Source of the DNA: Thermothielavioides terrestris NRRL 8126
Taxonomy: Eukaryota; Ascomycota; Sordariomycetes; Sordariales; Chaetomiaceae
Reading direction: 5' to 3'
Assembly (NCBI RefSeq): GCF_000226115.1
Contig: NC_016459.1
Location: 744,001-808,000, forward strand
DNA: 64,000 nt
Positions 43,302 through 53,627 of this stretch are shown here, in pieces. The translations under genes and the position numbers were made by a program. The stretch's first letter is position 1, and every line of letters begins with the position of its first letter. The notes below the pieces were generated by a model. It searched no databases, was not told where the DNA came from, and was given only the letters and a program-made list of their open reading frames with translations.

Positions 43302-44239
43302 TGTGCACGGTGCCTGGCGGTTACGTTGGCAAGATCTCCTAAGTGTGGATATGATGTTCGAGCCGGAGGGCGGCAGTCAGAGGAGGTTCAGAAACTTGCG
43401 AATCGACGATTTACTGGTTAGCGTCGCTCTCTCTTCCCTGTGGAATAACTCCTGGCAATAGCTTGGTCCCTCGCTCGGATTGCTCTGAGATGCACATCGG
43501 ATGAGCGATGAGGGCGAACAAGTGGCCGGCTTATATACCGAATATGCAATCTCATCCGGCTACTCACAACCAATCGGCGATAACGTTGTCCCATCGTGGT
43601 AGCCTCGCCTTGTGACTGGGCTCCACAGCAACGATGTGTAATGGTGATGCAAAGAAGCTCTTGGAATGTGCCACAAGTGTCCGAATGCCGAGTTAGGTAG
43701 GGTCCCCACCAGGTTTTAGCGCGGTGAATTTTTAAGTTATGGCGCGATCCCCACGCCCGGGACCTTCTTGCAGGCAAATGCAGGCAAACCGATTTTAGGG
43801 CGGTGGGATATGGTAAGCACCATTCTGACAAATCTCTGGCGCCGCATTGCTGGAGGTTGCCACTTGCCTTCTCTCCTTCCCTGCTTGAGGGCAATACCGT
43901 CGAATGAGAAGGCAAGAATTGGCAATTGCGCAACTTCTGGAAAAAAAAAGGTCTACCGAAGCTCACTTCGCGATGGTGGAATGCCAAAGAACATTGAACC
44001 GCATGTGCGGGAGGTCAGCGCAGGTTCAGCGTGACCCTCAGAACAGCAGACAGACGAGCTTGAAGCAGTTCGTGGTGACTTCAGCCACAGTGTGATATTG
44101 AGCGTCAAATATCTTACGAGTACATAATCAAAGATAATATAATTTTAAAGTATATTTTCAGCTATTTTCTAGTTTTCAATTGTTTTTATAGGAGGGTTAG
44201 GGTCGTAAGTTAGCTAGGTTCGGGTTAGGGTTAGTACGC
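43302..44239. other. Intergenic, promoter of the MDR gene
   Basis: A TATATAAG-type box on the minus strand lies near 43530, about 230 bases before the ATG. The last 100 bases before the MITE are AT-rich with GGGTTAGGG-like words. No gene supported. Confidence 0.5.
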
Positions 44240-44630
44240 TGGATCTTAAAGAGGTCCCGCCAAGACTAATTTCGGCCAATTGTCGGCAATGTTTTTACAG
44301 CGTCAGTACACAACCACTATCGCCAAGGCGTTTGCTCTATCGCCAAGGGGTTAGTTCGCCGGGGGTGCGGGGGGCGGCGCCAGCCCCCCGCTAGTTAGGG
44401 TGAGGGTTATAGTTAGGGTGAGGGTCAAGGTTAGGGTACGGGTTAACTTCGTTTTCTTTTTTTTTTAATTTGGTTGAGGTTTCGCGAAGTTGTTGCTACG
44501 AGTCTTTGCAATTCTTCGTTGTTGATGTTGCTCGAAGTCGTAGCGACCCCGCTCCCTCGTAGCAATTTGTAAATACTTGTAAGCGGTAGGTTCCGAAATT
44601 AGTCTTGGCGGGACCTCTTTAAGAATAACC
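44240..44630. mobile_element. Mutator-like MITE copy A (391 bp)
   Basis: Internal to the terminal few bases, both ends share a perfect 32-bp inverted repeat (TCTTAAAGAGGTCCCGCCAA...). The flanks GTTAGTACGC and GTTAGTACTC (44230-44239, 44631-44640) match at 9 of 10 positions, as for a 9-10 bp target duplication. The interior has GGCGCCAGCCCCCC, degenerate TTAGGG words and a T tract. No coding. Confidence 0.85.
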
Positions 44631-44673
44631 GTTAGTACTCCCTCTTAGAATACAGAGGCAGCAGAATATCACC

Positions 44674-44836
44674 AGTTTCCCACTTCAACGTCGAGGGCGG
44701 ATACTGCTCTCGCCTCGGATGCGGCTCCATGTGGGTCCTGAAGAACCACGTGAGGATGCACACCTACTACGCGAGGGCCTCGGCAGTGCCTGGCAACCCC
44801 AGGTCGTTATCTCCCCACTCCACCACACTCTAGCCC
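44674..44836 (+). pseudogene. C2H2 zinc-finger gene fragment
   Basis: One frame reads CSRLGCGSMWVLKNHVRMHT, which fits the fungal C-x4-C-x8-H-x3-H finger spacing, and ends at a TAG near 44834. No start and no further fingers are found on either side, and a MITE lies directly upstream. It is a likely fragment of a former regulator gene, or a chance resemblance. Confidence 0.35.
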
Positions 44837-45665
44837 CCTGCTCATATGGCCGGCGACCGTCAATGCGGTGACCTAGCTCCAATGAAACCTTGACTACACA
44901 GGAGACGCGGGACGGGTGCTCGCAGGCATCAAGGTGATTGGCCACGGCCTGATCGCCCGCCTGGGTAAATGGTGCTCGGCACCCTCCTCACGCCATCCAC
45001 GGCCACTGAGGTCTGCCACACCATCTGAAGGGGCTGAGCCAGCTCAGCCAGTCAGTGGTGGGTGGCGCACTGGGGGCTTTGTTTGTTCACCGGGAATGGC
45101 GTGTCAATGACGATCCGCGTGCTTTTCAGCTTGAAAACCGTTGGATCCAAATCGGCACATCATGGAGCGGGGCTGGGTCTCCGCGCTCAATTGCCTGACG
45201 CTCCGTTGACAGAGCCTCTTCAACCGCAGCCTTGCGCGTCGACTCTGGTAAAGCACTGCTCAACGACGAGCTCCCACCAATGGTCAACGACCACAAATAT
45301 AAGGTTCAACTGCGGTGTAACCCACCCCATGCCGCACCGCTGAGCTCCGCCCACCTGGGAGGTGTACTGTGTAAGACGGTTCAATCGTGCTCCATACTTG
45401 CTCGAGAGCCTTGTGGCGTTCATTTTGGATTGGAATTGGACGATAACGGGCAGCCGTGAAAAGCAATAACGGACTGCCTGCCGGGCAGTTTAAAACAGGG
45501 CGTCCGACCGTTCCCCCTTCGTTCGTGCTCGGAGCTTCCTCACCTCTTGCCTGGCTGGCTTCTCCATTCAACCTCCCCGCCGACTTATTCTTCGGCCTAA
45601 TACTTTCGCAATAATCACCACGGAGCCCCCTTTTCAACTCCAACTTGCCCAATCAAGTCTTGACA
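44837..45665. other. Intergenic, promoter of the LITAF gene
   Basis: No supported coding frame. Pyrimidine-rich leader just before the ATG at 45666. Confidence 0.5.
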
Positions 45666-46260
45666 ATGGCCTCCCAGCAGCAACAAGGTAAGCTCGGCCG
45701 TCACAAATGTCAAGCTGTCCGCGCACGACACCGTCTCCGCCCCTGTCCCGCCACTGACACTGATATGTCTCAGTCCCGATCGAGATGAAGCAAGGTGTCC
45801 AACAGGGTGCGCCGCCGCCCTTCACTCCCCAAGGACCGTATATGCAAGCCGCACCTCCCCAACCACAGTATCAGCACGCCACACCCCTCGCGAACCTGCT
45901 CCAGGTCCCCGCACCGGTCGATTGCCCCGTCTGCCGCAACCGAACCCTGACCAGGATCGAATACGTTTCGGGAGGGTTCACCGCGTGAGTGCAACATCAA
46001 ATACCTCTCCTGCTGCACATGCCGCGGGCTCAGTTCCTTTATTCTGTACTTTCCTGTTTCTCAACCGCACCGGCCACGCTCTAACGCGCTTGTGGTTTTC
46101 CAGCCTGATCGCTTTCGCGGTCCTTGGCCTCTGCTGCTGCTGCATCCCATTCTTCATCGACGGCACGAAGAATGTCAGACACTACTGCGGGAGCTGCAAT
46201 GCTCTGTTGGCGACATGGCATAGGAGCGGGCACGGGACGGACGTGCATGCGTACGCTTAG
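45666..46260 (+). CDS. LITAF-like zinc-ribbon membrane-associated protein
   Basis: Exons 45666-45687, 45774-45984 and 46104-46260 give 129 residues. All joints are clean: GTAAGC/CTCAG and GTGAGT/TTCCAG. The N-terminus is Gln/Pro-rich (APPQPQYQHATP). The LITAF domain follows: CPVC knuckle, YVSGG, a hydrophobic hairpin segment LIAFAVLGLCCCCIPFFI, and the closing HYCGSC knuckle. The two CxxC-type knuckles bind zinc, and the hydrophobic part inserts into the cytosolic face of endosomal or vacuolar membranes, perhaps aided by palmitoylation of the CCCC run. Fungal members are uncharacterised. A trafficking role is inferred from animal LITAF. Confidence 0.9.
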
Positions 46261-47246
46261 GCGCAGTCATGTCTGACTGCGTATTCCAGCGCTGTTCTGC
46301 TCTGGTTATCGTCAGGCCTCTTTTCCTTCCACTTCCATTCTTCTAGGCGAAAAGCAGGAGGAGCTAGGATGGCGCCGTAGTGCAGGCGTCCGAGGCTTCG
46401 GCATTCCCTGCCCGCATTCCGCCTTCTTTTTCTCTTCCGGAAGTACAGCGAGATCATCCACTCGAACTGTTCACACGCCCATACGTCCATGATGGCATGA
46501 GTTCAAGGGCATTCCGCGCTTAGTGTCAGGCGTAAAATTTGTCCAAGCCATCTTAGGTACAAGTAAAGGCGCGTCGGAAGGATCGATCACTGGTGCCGGT
46601 CGAGAATGCCGCTTTCGTCACAGGCTCCCGTGCAACCACATTTGAAGTCCCTTCAGGGCCCAGCGAAGGTAAACGCACTTTTGGGTTCCACAGCAGCGTG
46701 CCCCAGTTCCCCAGCTTCCCTGTCGACCAGAGCGCGACCTGAATCTGCATCATGTCGGATGCCAATGCGCCTACCCCGCCTCACCCCTGTCGAATGCCAC
46801 TCTCAAGCCGCGAATCGACCGAGGTTGGCGGGTGATACTGGGCTTGAGTTTGACATCAAATGGGACATCGATCTGAGATGCAGACACCGCCTGCCTAAGC
46901 GTGATGTGTGACCCAAGAGGACACGGCGTCCATGCCAGCAAGCGTCACGGCACAGAAACGGAATTCTGCAGGTTCAAAGGATCTGACACCATTCGCCTTG
47001 TGCTGGGTGCGTTACCTATATTGCTGCACCGGCAGCCCAGCTGCCATCCGTCCATGGTCCAATCGCTGTGCGAAGGGGGTCAGGGATTACTGACGGTGGC
47101 CCCATAATGACATACTGCTCCATACCATATCGCATTATCCGAGGCTCCTAGCATCCAGTGCTACTCTTACATCCAACTCTACAAACCCAAAAGCAGGAAA
47201 CTATACGCGGGCTGCCTAACTTAGCGGCCAACCAGCTGGAACCATC
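46261..47246. other. Intergenic between convergent genes
   Basis: About 1 kb with no coding frame I can support. Confidence 0.5.
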
Positions 47247-50200
47247 TCACTTCCAGTACACATCCAGCCAGAACCAGTTCCCCGGATTCACCGCCGGCAC
47301 CGGCCCCCCCTGTCCTGCACCCCCTCCCCCTCCCCCCTGCCGCGGCGCGGTTGCAAGCCGATGCATGCCTTCGCCGGGCATAGACGCCCCTTGTCCCCTC
47401 CCAACCGGCACCCGCCTGACCTCCTTAGGCCGCGCCACACCAGCCCCTCCCGCCGCCCTCCCACTGCCGTCCGCCTCGGCCACCACCCTGCCAGGCCCCA
47501 TCCCCTTCCCATTCTTCACACCCCCACCATCCCTACCTGCACCACCGGCACCCGACCCCGCAGCGGCATCGCCAAAGCTTCCCTGCCGGTACCAGCCCAT
47601 GCCCAAGCCCGTCCCAATCCCCATCCCCATGCCGACTCTCGACCGAGACTCCCTGTCTCGACGCAGATCACTCCCACCAGCTTTCCGCTGGCCCTGCCCC
47701 GGAGCTTGAGCTTGAGGCCTGCCCCCTCGCTGCTGCTCGGGGAGGGTGGGCCAGACGCTGTTGTTGTTGTCTCGGCCTGCAGTCCATCCCGGGGCGGTAG
47801 TAGTAGTAGTAACAGCGGGAGCAGCAACAGCGGGAGCATACTGGGGCAGGCCGGGTCTGTGGTAAATGAATTGCGGGCTGCTGATGTGTACACGGCCTAG
47901 GCCGAGAGGGTTGTTGTTCTTGTTGTTGTGGTGGTGGTAGCGATGGTGGTGGCTGTCCAGCGCGCCGAGTTCGATGTCGCTCGGCTGGCGGGTGGTGCGG
48001 CGGAAGGGGGCGAGAAGGCGGGAGAGAAAGGAGTTGGAGGGTTGGGGACGGGTGTTGCGCTTCGGGCGGAAGCTGCTGAATACAGAGGCGAGGAAGCCTT
48101 GTGGCTTGGTGGGTGTTTCGTGCGGTGCGCGGAGGTCGGGGTTGGCGTAGCCATCCCGGCTGGGCTGTGGTCTGTGTTTCTTCTGGAGGGTTCTGGCTGT
48201 GATGTCGCGGCGATTGGGCGCCGTTTCCAGCTGGTGACTTCGATATGTGCCGTTGTCCGTGTCCCGGTCTTCCGTCTTGGATAGCCGGTGGGGGTTGAAT
48301 AAGAGTCCGAGCAGTCCCCGCCGTTTCGGTGGCGTAGAGTGCGCCTCGCTGTACGGATTCCTACCAGTCTCTTCCACCTCGGTCCTGCGTCTCCTGGGCT
48401 TCCACCCGAATAGTCGTGCAAGAAGACCCTGACGTTTAGGCGACGGCTCAGGACCGCGTGAATTGCTAAACTCGCCCACTGCAACCTCGAGAGGTTCGCC
48501 ACGAACCGCCATCATCCGCATGGGTGCGTATACATGGTAGGGGACTGCGCCGTTGCGGGTCCTGGCCGTCGGGTACCGTTGTTCGGGCGAGCGATGTATA
48601 TCAAGCGTGCGGTGTATGTCTCGCTCCGGCCTGGCGGGAACGGAGTAGGCGTCCGGGTGATACTGGCCCTTGGGCCGCTGCCTGAAAGAAGGCGCCGGCC
48701 GCGCGGGCAAGCCATCCCTTGCTTCCAACCTGGGGAACCGAGGGACCTGGCCGTCGTGGAGGTGTTGTTGCTGGACGTCAGGGTACACCACCCCCGCCTC
48801 GAGCTGAGGAACACGCATGTGCATTTCGGCGCCTCGCGTCTCGTTCCTGTCTAACGGTTCTTCAGAAGCCACAACTCTTGACTGGGCGGCCTTGGGTATC
48901 ACACCCTGATCATCTTGCATCCGCGCACTGGGGTGATGGAAATCAAAATCGTCGTCGGGAGGCCGTTCATGCTCCTCGAGGGGCGGAGTTGATTTTGGCC
49001 CTGGCTCCTCCTCGTGCCACGGCTCCGCGACATCGGCCTTGAGGTCATCTTCCGCCGTCGGCTTTTCGTCCCTCTGTTCTGCTGAGGTCACTTCCCCGTT
49101 ATTGTCCACCCGGTTGTGCCTCTTCTGTAAGCCAGAGTTATCTTCAGGCAGGGTCGCTAGGCTCGAATTGCCGGAATCAACCGTGCTGTCCAAGTAGACG
49201 TTGATTTCATGCAGGGCCTCCCCAAAAGGAGCAGGAGAGGGCATTGATCGCGGTTCTTGGTCTGGAGGAGGAGTCAAGACCCTGTTCTCGCCGGAGTCGT
49301 GTTGAGGCGCTGGGGTCACTAAAGGACCATCGTCCTTAACGTCCAATGGAGGCGTCGGCTGCGGCATTGGGGACACCGGAGCAACCGGCTCCAAGGACGT
49401 CGTGTTTCGATGGTGGCGGGGTGAAGGAGCGTGCTTGCCGTTTGACTCCGTAAATGCAGGCCCGGGAGACCGGTTTTGAGATCCCAGGTTGAAACGGGAC
49501 TCGTCAAAATTCTGCCCACCTTCCGGGCGAGAGACCTGGTCGTCCTGCTGCTTGAAGCTCTCCCCTCCGCTTTCTGAGAGTCCGCTGTCGGAGGAAGGAC
49601 CCTGTAAGCTATCTCCCACGGAGAGTTTGCGTGACGATTCTGCGTCGTCCGGCTGAACATGGCCCGCACTAGGGTCGAGGATACCGCTGTCGACACGGGC
49701 TGCTTCTTGATGACCGGGTGTCGCATCAGACATCTCATCGCGTGCATCTTCCATATGCACGACAACTTCGGTTTCGGGTTCAGACTCGGAGTAGACGTCA
49801 AATGCCGAGGTGACTCCCAGGGCCGTCGACCGTGGGGTGAAAGGGCCAGCAACTGGGGATAGTCCACCGGATCCCTGTCCTGGTTGGCCCGAATTCTGCT
49901 GATCAAGGTGAGTTGAGCGATCCATCGGCGTAAGTTCGTCGAAGGTCTGCGACTGTCCAAGCGCCGGTGTTCCATCAGATTGGGCTTCTTCCGTGGACGT
50001 CTCTGTGGACAGTGGCTTGCCAAGTACGCCTTCATCTGGATGTCCCTTGTGCCCCACGTCGTCAATTTGCACCCCTTGATCGAGTCCTCTCTTGCTTCCC
50101 CGAGCGACGCTTTCCGCCGAATCTTCGGCTCCGACTAGCTCAGCCTCCGGTGACTCAGGCTCGGTAAGTGTTCGCTGATGATCAAATCCACCTTCAAGGG

Positions 50201-51749
50201 GTGCTGAGTCGGCGGAGTTGGAATCAGGTTCTTGATACCCGAAAAGCAACTCTAGCTCTCCCTCCAAGAGAATTTCATCGCCGTTCTCGGGGCTGAGACG
50301 ATGTTCGCCTCCGTGAGGTCGCGCACACGCTTCAGGAAGAATTGCCCGGTCACCTCCGAACAGGACGTCGGGTTCGCCCTCCAACGGCAGCCCATCGTGC
50401 ACTGAAAGCAACCTCTTCGCGCCCCTGAGACACGATTCCGCTTCGCTCTTGGGAAGGGGCTTGCTGGTGGAGGCTCGCTCGCCGCCAAGCAGCATGTGAC
50501 TTTCCATCGCAGGTTTCGAGTCCTTGTCGACCTCGGCCTCATCAAACTGACCAACTGCTTTCCCGTCGATCCCCTCTTCCTCTTTCAAATCTTCATTGCC
50601 GACTTGAGAGCCATCACTGTCCCCACAGGACGTGTCATGTAGGCTCCCGGAGGCAGACTCCACCCTCCGAGCGGAGGTATCGAGGGGCGCGGAGGAGTTG
50701 CGCATAGTCGTGAAGTGGGCATGGCTGGTGGAATGTTTATCGTCGTTGTGGGCATGAATGGAATTGTCATTTACCCCTTGCGCATGGTTGGCTCTTTCAT
50801 GTTCCAAGGACTTCGTGTTTTGGTTCCGGTTTGCTTCAGTTGGGAATGGGTTTTGAATCAATGCCTTGGACAGGGGCTCGTTGTGCAGGCCGATGTAGAG
50901 GCTGGGAGAAGGGAGTTCGCTGAAGGGAAACTCTTGGGGGTCGGGAGTGAGGACGCCATTGTCGAGCGGGAAATCTACCTCTGAGCCGGACTCGTCTGCT
51001 CTCGGGGGGTCGGACTTGGCGTCCAAGACGACGGCGCCGTCGGGCTCTGCCTCCAGACCATCGATCGAAGCTGACCGGTCTGTTAGGGGCCCGTGTCCAC
51101 GCTTCGGGGAGGTTGGCCCGGATGGGGCTTCTCTAGACACAGGCTTGTAGCCCTTCCCTGACGCGTGTTCTCCATGGTACGCGTCGAGAGGGTCGTTGTC
51201 GTACTGGGATTCGGGCTCGCTCGTGCCCTCGACCTCGTCATTGTAGTGATCGAAAATGGCGCCTTCCGACTGGAGATCGTCGCGAGATACTCTCAAGAGC
51301 TTTCCAGTATCTGGCGGGGTCCCGCTAACGCTGTGGAGATCTCCTCTGTAGGCCCAGCCTTCGAGGGGAGGCTTTAGCTGCCCGCTTGGCAGGGACTGCT
51401 CCTCGTCGTCAGCTGGGACATCGTAATACGAGCCCAGCTCTGGTTCCTCAGACGGGACGTCCAAGCTGGAGTCCTCTTCTGCATTTTCGGCCTCGGCGTC
51501 GTCTCCGCCCCCGTAATCAGCGATCGTGAATGCGCCGGTGCCGAGAGTCTGGTTATCGGGGTGCAGCCACATGCCATGGAATGCAGAAGTTGTCCCTTTA
51601 TCGCTGCCGTAATCGTGATCCTCCGGGAATGGCGTCAAGCCGGCGGAGGGCGGCGGGAGCGAGTGCTCGTAGTCCGCGTCTACCACGAGGATATGGATCG
51701 GCAGAGCCCTGTCTCCTCCTGCCTGGGAGGCCCATCGTTGCTTCTGCAT
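47247..51749 (-). CDS. Large disordered protein (1500 residues), unknown function
   Basis: One intact frame from ATG at 51749 to TGA at 47247. Most of it is acidic, Ser/Pro/Glu/Asp-rich and without predicted fold. No catalytic or membrane domain is visible. Residues of about 1104-1252 carry four short hydrophobic-plus-basic modules: QGLLARLFGWKPRRRR, RGLLGLLFNPHRLSK, QGFLASVFSSFRPKR and SFLSRLLAPFRRTTR. Then come a His/Asn tract and a Gly/Arg/Ala tail ending WFWLDVYWK. The opening MQKQRWASQAGGDRALPIHI is ordinary. The uninterrupted 4.5-kb frame and codon-like composition argue for a real gene. I do not recognise the family. Confidence 0.75.
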   Translation of the reverse strand: MQKQRWASQAGGDRALPIHILVVDADYEHSLPPPSAGLTPFPEDHDYGSDKGTTSAFHGMWLHPDNQTLGTGAFTIADYGGGDDAEAENAEEDSSLDVPSEEPELGSYYDVPADDEEQSLPSGQLKPPLEGWAYRGDLHSVSGTPPDTGKLLRVSRDDLQSEGAIFDHYNDEVEGTSEPESQYDNDPLDAYHGEHASGKGYKPVSREAPSGPTSPKRGHGPLTDRSASIDGLEAEPDGAVVLDAKSDPPRADESGSEVDFPLDNGVLTPDPQEFPFSELPSPSLYIGLHNEPLSKALIQNPFPTEANRNQNTKSLEHERANHAQGVNDNSIHAHNDDKHSTSHAHFTTMRNSSAPLDTSARRVESASGSLHDTSCGDSDGSQVGNEDLKEEEGIDGKAVGQFDEAEVDKDSKPAMESHMLLGGERASTSKPLPKSEAESCLRGAKRLLSVHDGLPLEGEPDVLFGGDRAILPEACARPHGGEHRLSPENGDEILLEGELELLFGYQEPDSNSADSAPLEGGFDHQRTLTEPESPEAELVGAEDSAESVARGSKRGLDQGVQIDDVGHKGHPDEGVLGKPLSTETSTEEAQSDGTPALGQSQTFDELTPMDRSTHLDQQNSGQPGQGSGGLSPVAGPFTPRSTALGVTSAFDVYSESEPETEVVVHMEDARDEMSDATPGHQEAARVDSGILDPSAGHVQPDDAESSRKLSVGDSLQGPSSDSGLSESGGESFKQQDDQVSRPEGGQNFDESRFNLGSQNRSPGPAFTESNGKHAPSPRHHRNTTSLEPVAPVSPMPQPTPPLDVKDDGPLVTPAPQHDSGENRVLTPPPDQEPRSMPSPAPFGEALHEINVYLDSTVDSGNSSLATLPEDNSGLQKRHNRVDNNGEVTSAEQRDEKPTAEDDLKADVAEPWHEEEPGPKSTPPLEEHERPPDDDFDFHHPSARMQDDQGVIPKAAQSRVVASEEPLDRNETRGAEMHMRVPQLEAGVVYPDVQQQHLHDGQVPRFPRLEARDGLPARPAPSFRQRPKGQYHPDAYSVPARPERDIHRTLDIHRSPEQRYPTARTRNGAVPYHVYAPMRMMAVRGEPLEVAVGEFSNSRGPEPSPKRQGLLARLFGWKPRRRRTEVEETGRNPYSEAHSTPPKRRGLLGLLFNPHRLSKTEDRDTDNGTYRSHQLETAPNRRDITARTLQKKHRPQPSRDGYANPDLRAPHETPTKPQGFLASVFSSFRPKRNTRPQPSNSFLSRLLAPFRRTTRQPSDIELGALDSHHHRYHHHNNKNNNPLGLGRVHISSPQFIYHRPGLPQYAPAVAAPAVTTTTTAPGWTAGRDNNNSVWPTLPEQQRGGRPQAQAPGQGQRKAGGSDLRRDRESRSRVGMGMGIGTGLGMGWYRQGSFGDAAAGSGAGGAGRDGGGVKNGKGMGPGRVVAEADGSGRAAGGAGVARPKEVRRVPVGRGQGASMPGEGMHRLATAPRQGGGGGGAGQGGPVPAVNPGNWFWLDVYWK

Positions 51750-52514
51750 TGGCGCCGCGTGTTGTGTGTTGCAAAGCGGACTGGGAGCGCGGCGAGGATT
51801 CAGACTCGCGGTAAATCAGTGCTCTCAACGTCTCGTATATGTGGCAATATCGAAGAAAGGGCGGGCAGGGGGCATGTTTTTGGGGCTTTTACTTTTAAGG
51901 GGTCGGACTTCGACGTTGTCGCCTCCGGGTGCGGGTGACCGCTTCCGTGACCGCGATCCGGCGACCCGGCGACCTGGCATCGGCCACGGCCAAAATATTA
52001 TGGCATTGCCAATAATACTTGTTTCGAAACGAACATGCAGATCGCCCTTCACACACAAGACCGCTTCAGGGGTGTTTGTTGGCCGGTCAGGAGGGCCGGC
52101 GGCGCGGAACCCTAACCCTCGTGCTGCCCAGCAACGGAGCGTGTTGGCAGCTGTCGGGACCGGTGCCGTACCCTAGATACGGAGACAGTGGGCAGTTATT
52201 CGACATCGCAGTGTTTATGTATCGTCGACCCGTCATGTCCCAACGACTCTCTGGTCGGCTACAGCAGTGACGCGCATGCAGCCGGAGAGCGCTCTAGGGG
52301 CAGTCCGAAGGAAGCGAGAGGGGCAGGCCAACGGCGATGCGCTCGGAAGGCGGGGGCGGCACAGGCGCCTCGGGAGATCCGGGTGGAGAGACCGGCTCTT
52401 GGCATGTTTTGTGAAGTGGCCTCGGAAAGCCAATACGTGACCTATTTAGTGGCCAGCTCCCACTTCACCGGCAGCAGGCAGAATCGCCGCCCCTAAGTGG
52501 GCTGACCACTGTGT
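51750..52514. other. Intergenic, promoter of the large disordered protein
   Basis: No supported gene. The short plus-strand frames overlap only by chance. Confidence 0.5.
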
Positions 52515-52585
52515 TCTGCAACCCGTCCGCATCAGCTGTACTTGGGTGACCGCTCGGACACCTCAGGGACCGGCGCACGGGCGTT
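52515..52585 (+). rRNA. 5S rRNA-like fragment (rearranged)
   Basis: CCCGTCCGCATCAGCTGTACTT followed closely by GGGTGACCGCTCGGACACCT resembles the inner segments of fungal 5S rRNA (CCCGTCCGCTC-AGC-GTACTT and GGGTGACCxCTCGG). The middle third between them and the normal 5' and 3' stems are missing. It is most likely a decayed or partially copied 5S gene rather than a functional one. Confidence 0.35.
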
Positions 52586-53217
52586 CCGCAGCCGGTCAGT
52601 ACGATCTTGTACCGCCCCCCGATGAGTCGCGCCGCAGCGGCGCAGCCTTTGTTGTTCTACTCGAGCATGCGATCTGGACTAACAATCGAGGCCTTTGTTG
52701 TTCTATCTCTAATCATGCCTAAACCACCACCCAGCACAATAGGGGAAGCAAACAATGGAAATGGCTCCGAGTCTTCCGTTCCCGGTGTCAGGGCCGCCCT
52801 CGGATTGCTGCCTAGTTGACAAAGGCGAGAGCGCCAGGAGTGTCCGAACGGATGGGCAAAATGCGCCGCCCGAGGCGAAGCATTTCTTTGGGTTAGTAGC
52901 GTCCTATACCTCACAGGATTAAGTCCCGGTGCTCGGGGGGCTCACTCTATAGGGCAATTGGGCTTGATAGGCTCAAACGTTTCGGCTGAACTGTTGCTGC
53001 GTCGAGTGTTGCCTGACATCGACAATACAGCTCGAGGGCCTTAATTACCACCCAATATAAACAGGGCACCCAATTCTAAGGTATCCAATTGATTCTGCTC
53101 AAAGGTAACACATCTAAGGTTATCGTACCACGACTTGGCGACAGCTGGTCCAGACTATGTACCTCGCGTAGTGTCTTTTTCTTGACACGAGCGTTGGAAC
53201 CATCAATCCGGACTAAG

Positions 53218-53286
53218 TGTCGCGCACAGTATATAGGGTGCCCCTAGCCTTTGCAGGGCAAGGATGTCCTTTTGCCCGTTGTGACA
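53218..53286 (+). repeat. TRIM 5' LTR
   Basis: 69 bp, TG...CA. Differs from the right LTR at a C/T in GCGCACAG / GCGCATAG. Contains a TATATAG box. Confidence 0.9.
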
Positions 53287-53308
53287 GTTATGAGCCCGGT
53301 TCGCGCAG
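53287..53308 (+). other. TRIM primer-binding site (methionine tRNA anticodon arm)
   Basis: GTTATGAGCCCGG is the complement of the CGGGCTCATAAC anticodon arm of a Met tRNA. This is the half-tRNA priming mode of Copia-group elements. Confidence 0.7.
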
Positions 53309-53482
53309 TGGTCTTGCATCTCGCCGGCCGTTCCCTGCGCATAGCAGCCACAACACGCAAAGGTCTATGGTTCGAACCACAGTCCGACCGGCTCGGTTTA
53401 GACCGTCGACGCCCTAGCGTGCAACGCTGATGGGGACCCTGGTCGGGTTACGGAAAGCGGAGAGTCTGGGAAAACAGAGACT

Positions 53483-53535
53483 TGTGCGTTTGGCAGCCCT
53501 TATGATTGGTTGTGCGTTTGGCAGCCCTTGTGGTT
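53483..53535. repeat. 28-bp direct duplication inside the TRIM
   Basis: TTGTGCGTTTGGCAGCCCTT occurs at about 53483 and again about 28 bases later, separated by ATGATTGG. Confidence 0.75.
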
Positions 53536-53558
53536 GACCCCCAAGGTCTGGGGGGGTG

Positions 53559-53627
53559 TGTCGCGCATAGTATATAGGGTGCCCCTAGCCTTTGCAGGGC
53601 AAGGATGTCCTTTTGCCCGTTGTGACA
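53559..53627 (+). repeat. TRIM 3' LTR
   Basis: 69-bp partner of 53218-53286, followed by CTAAG. Confidence 0.9.

Noticed and set aside
44380..44450. Telomere or subtelomere end
   Set aside because: The TTAGGG-like words are degenerate, short and embedded in a MITE with genes on both sides.
53380..53405. GGTTCGAACC suggesting a tRNA T-arm
   Set aside because: The stem does not pair with a 7-base loop and no acceptor or anticodon arm can be placed. It is inside the TRIM interior.
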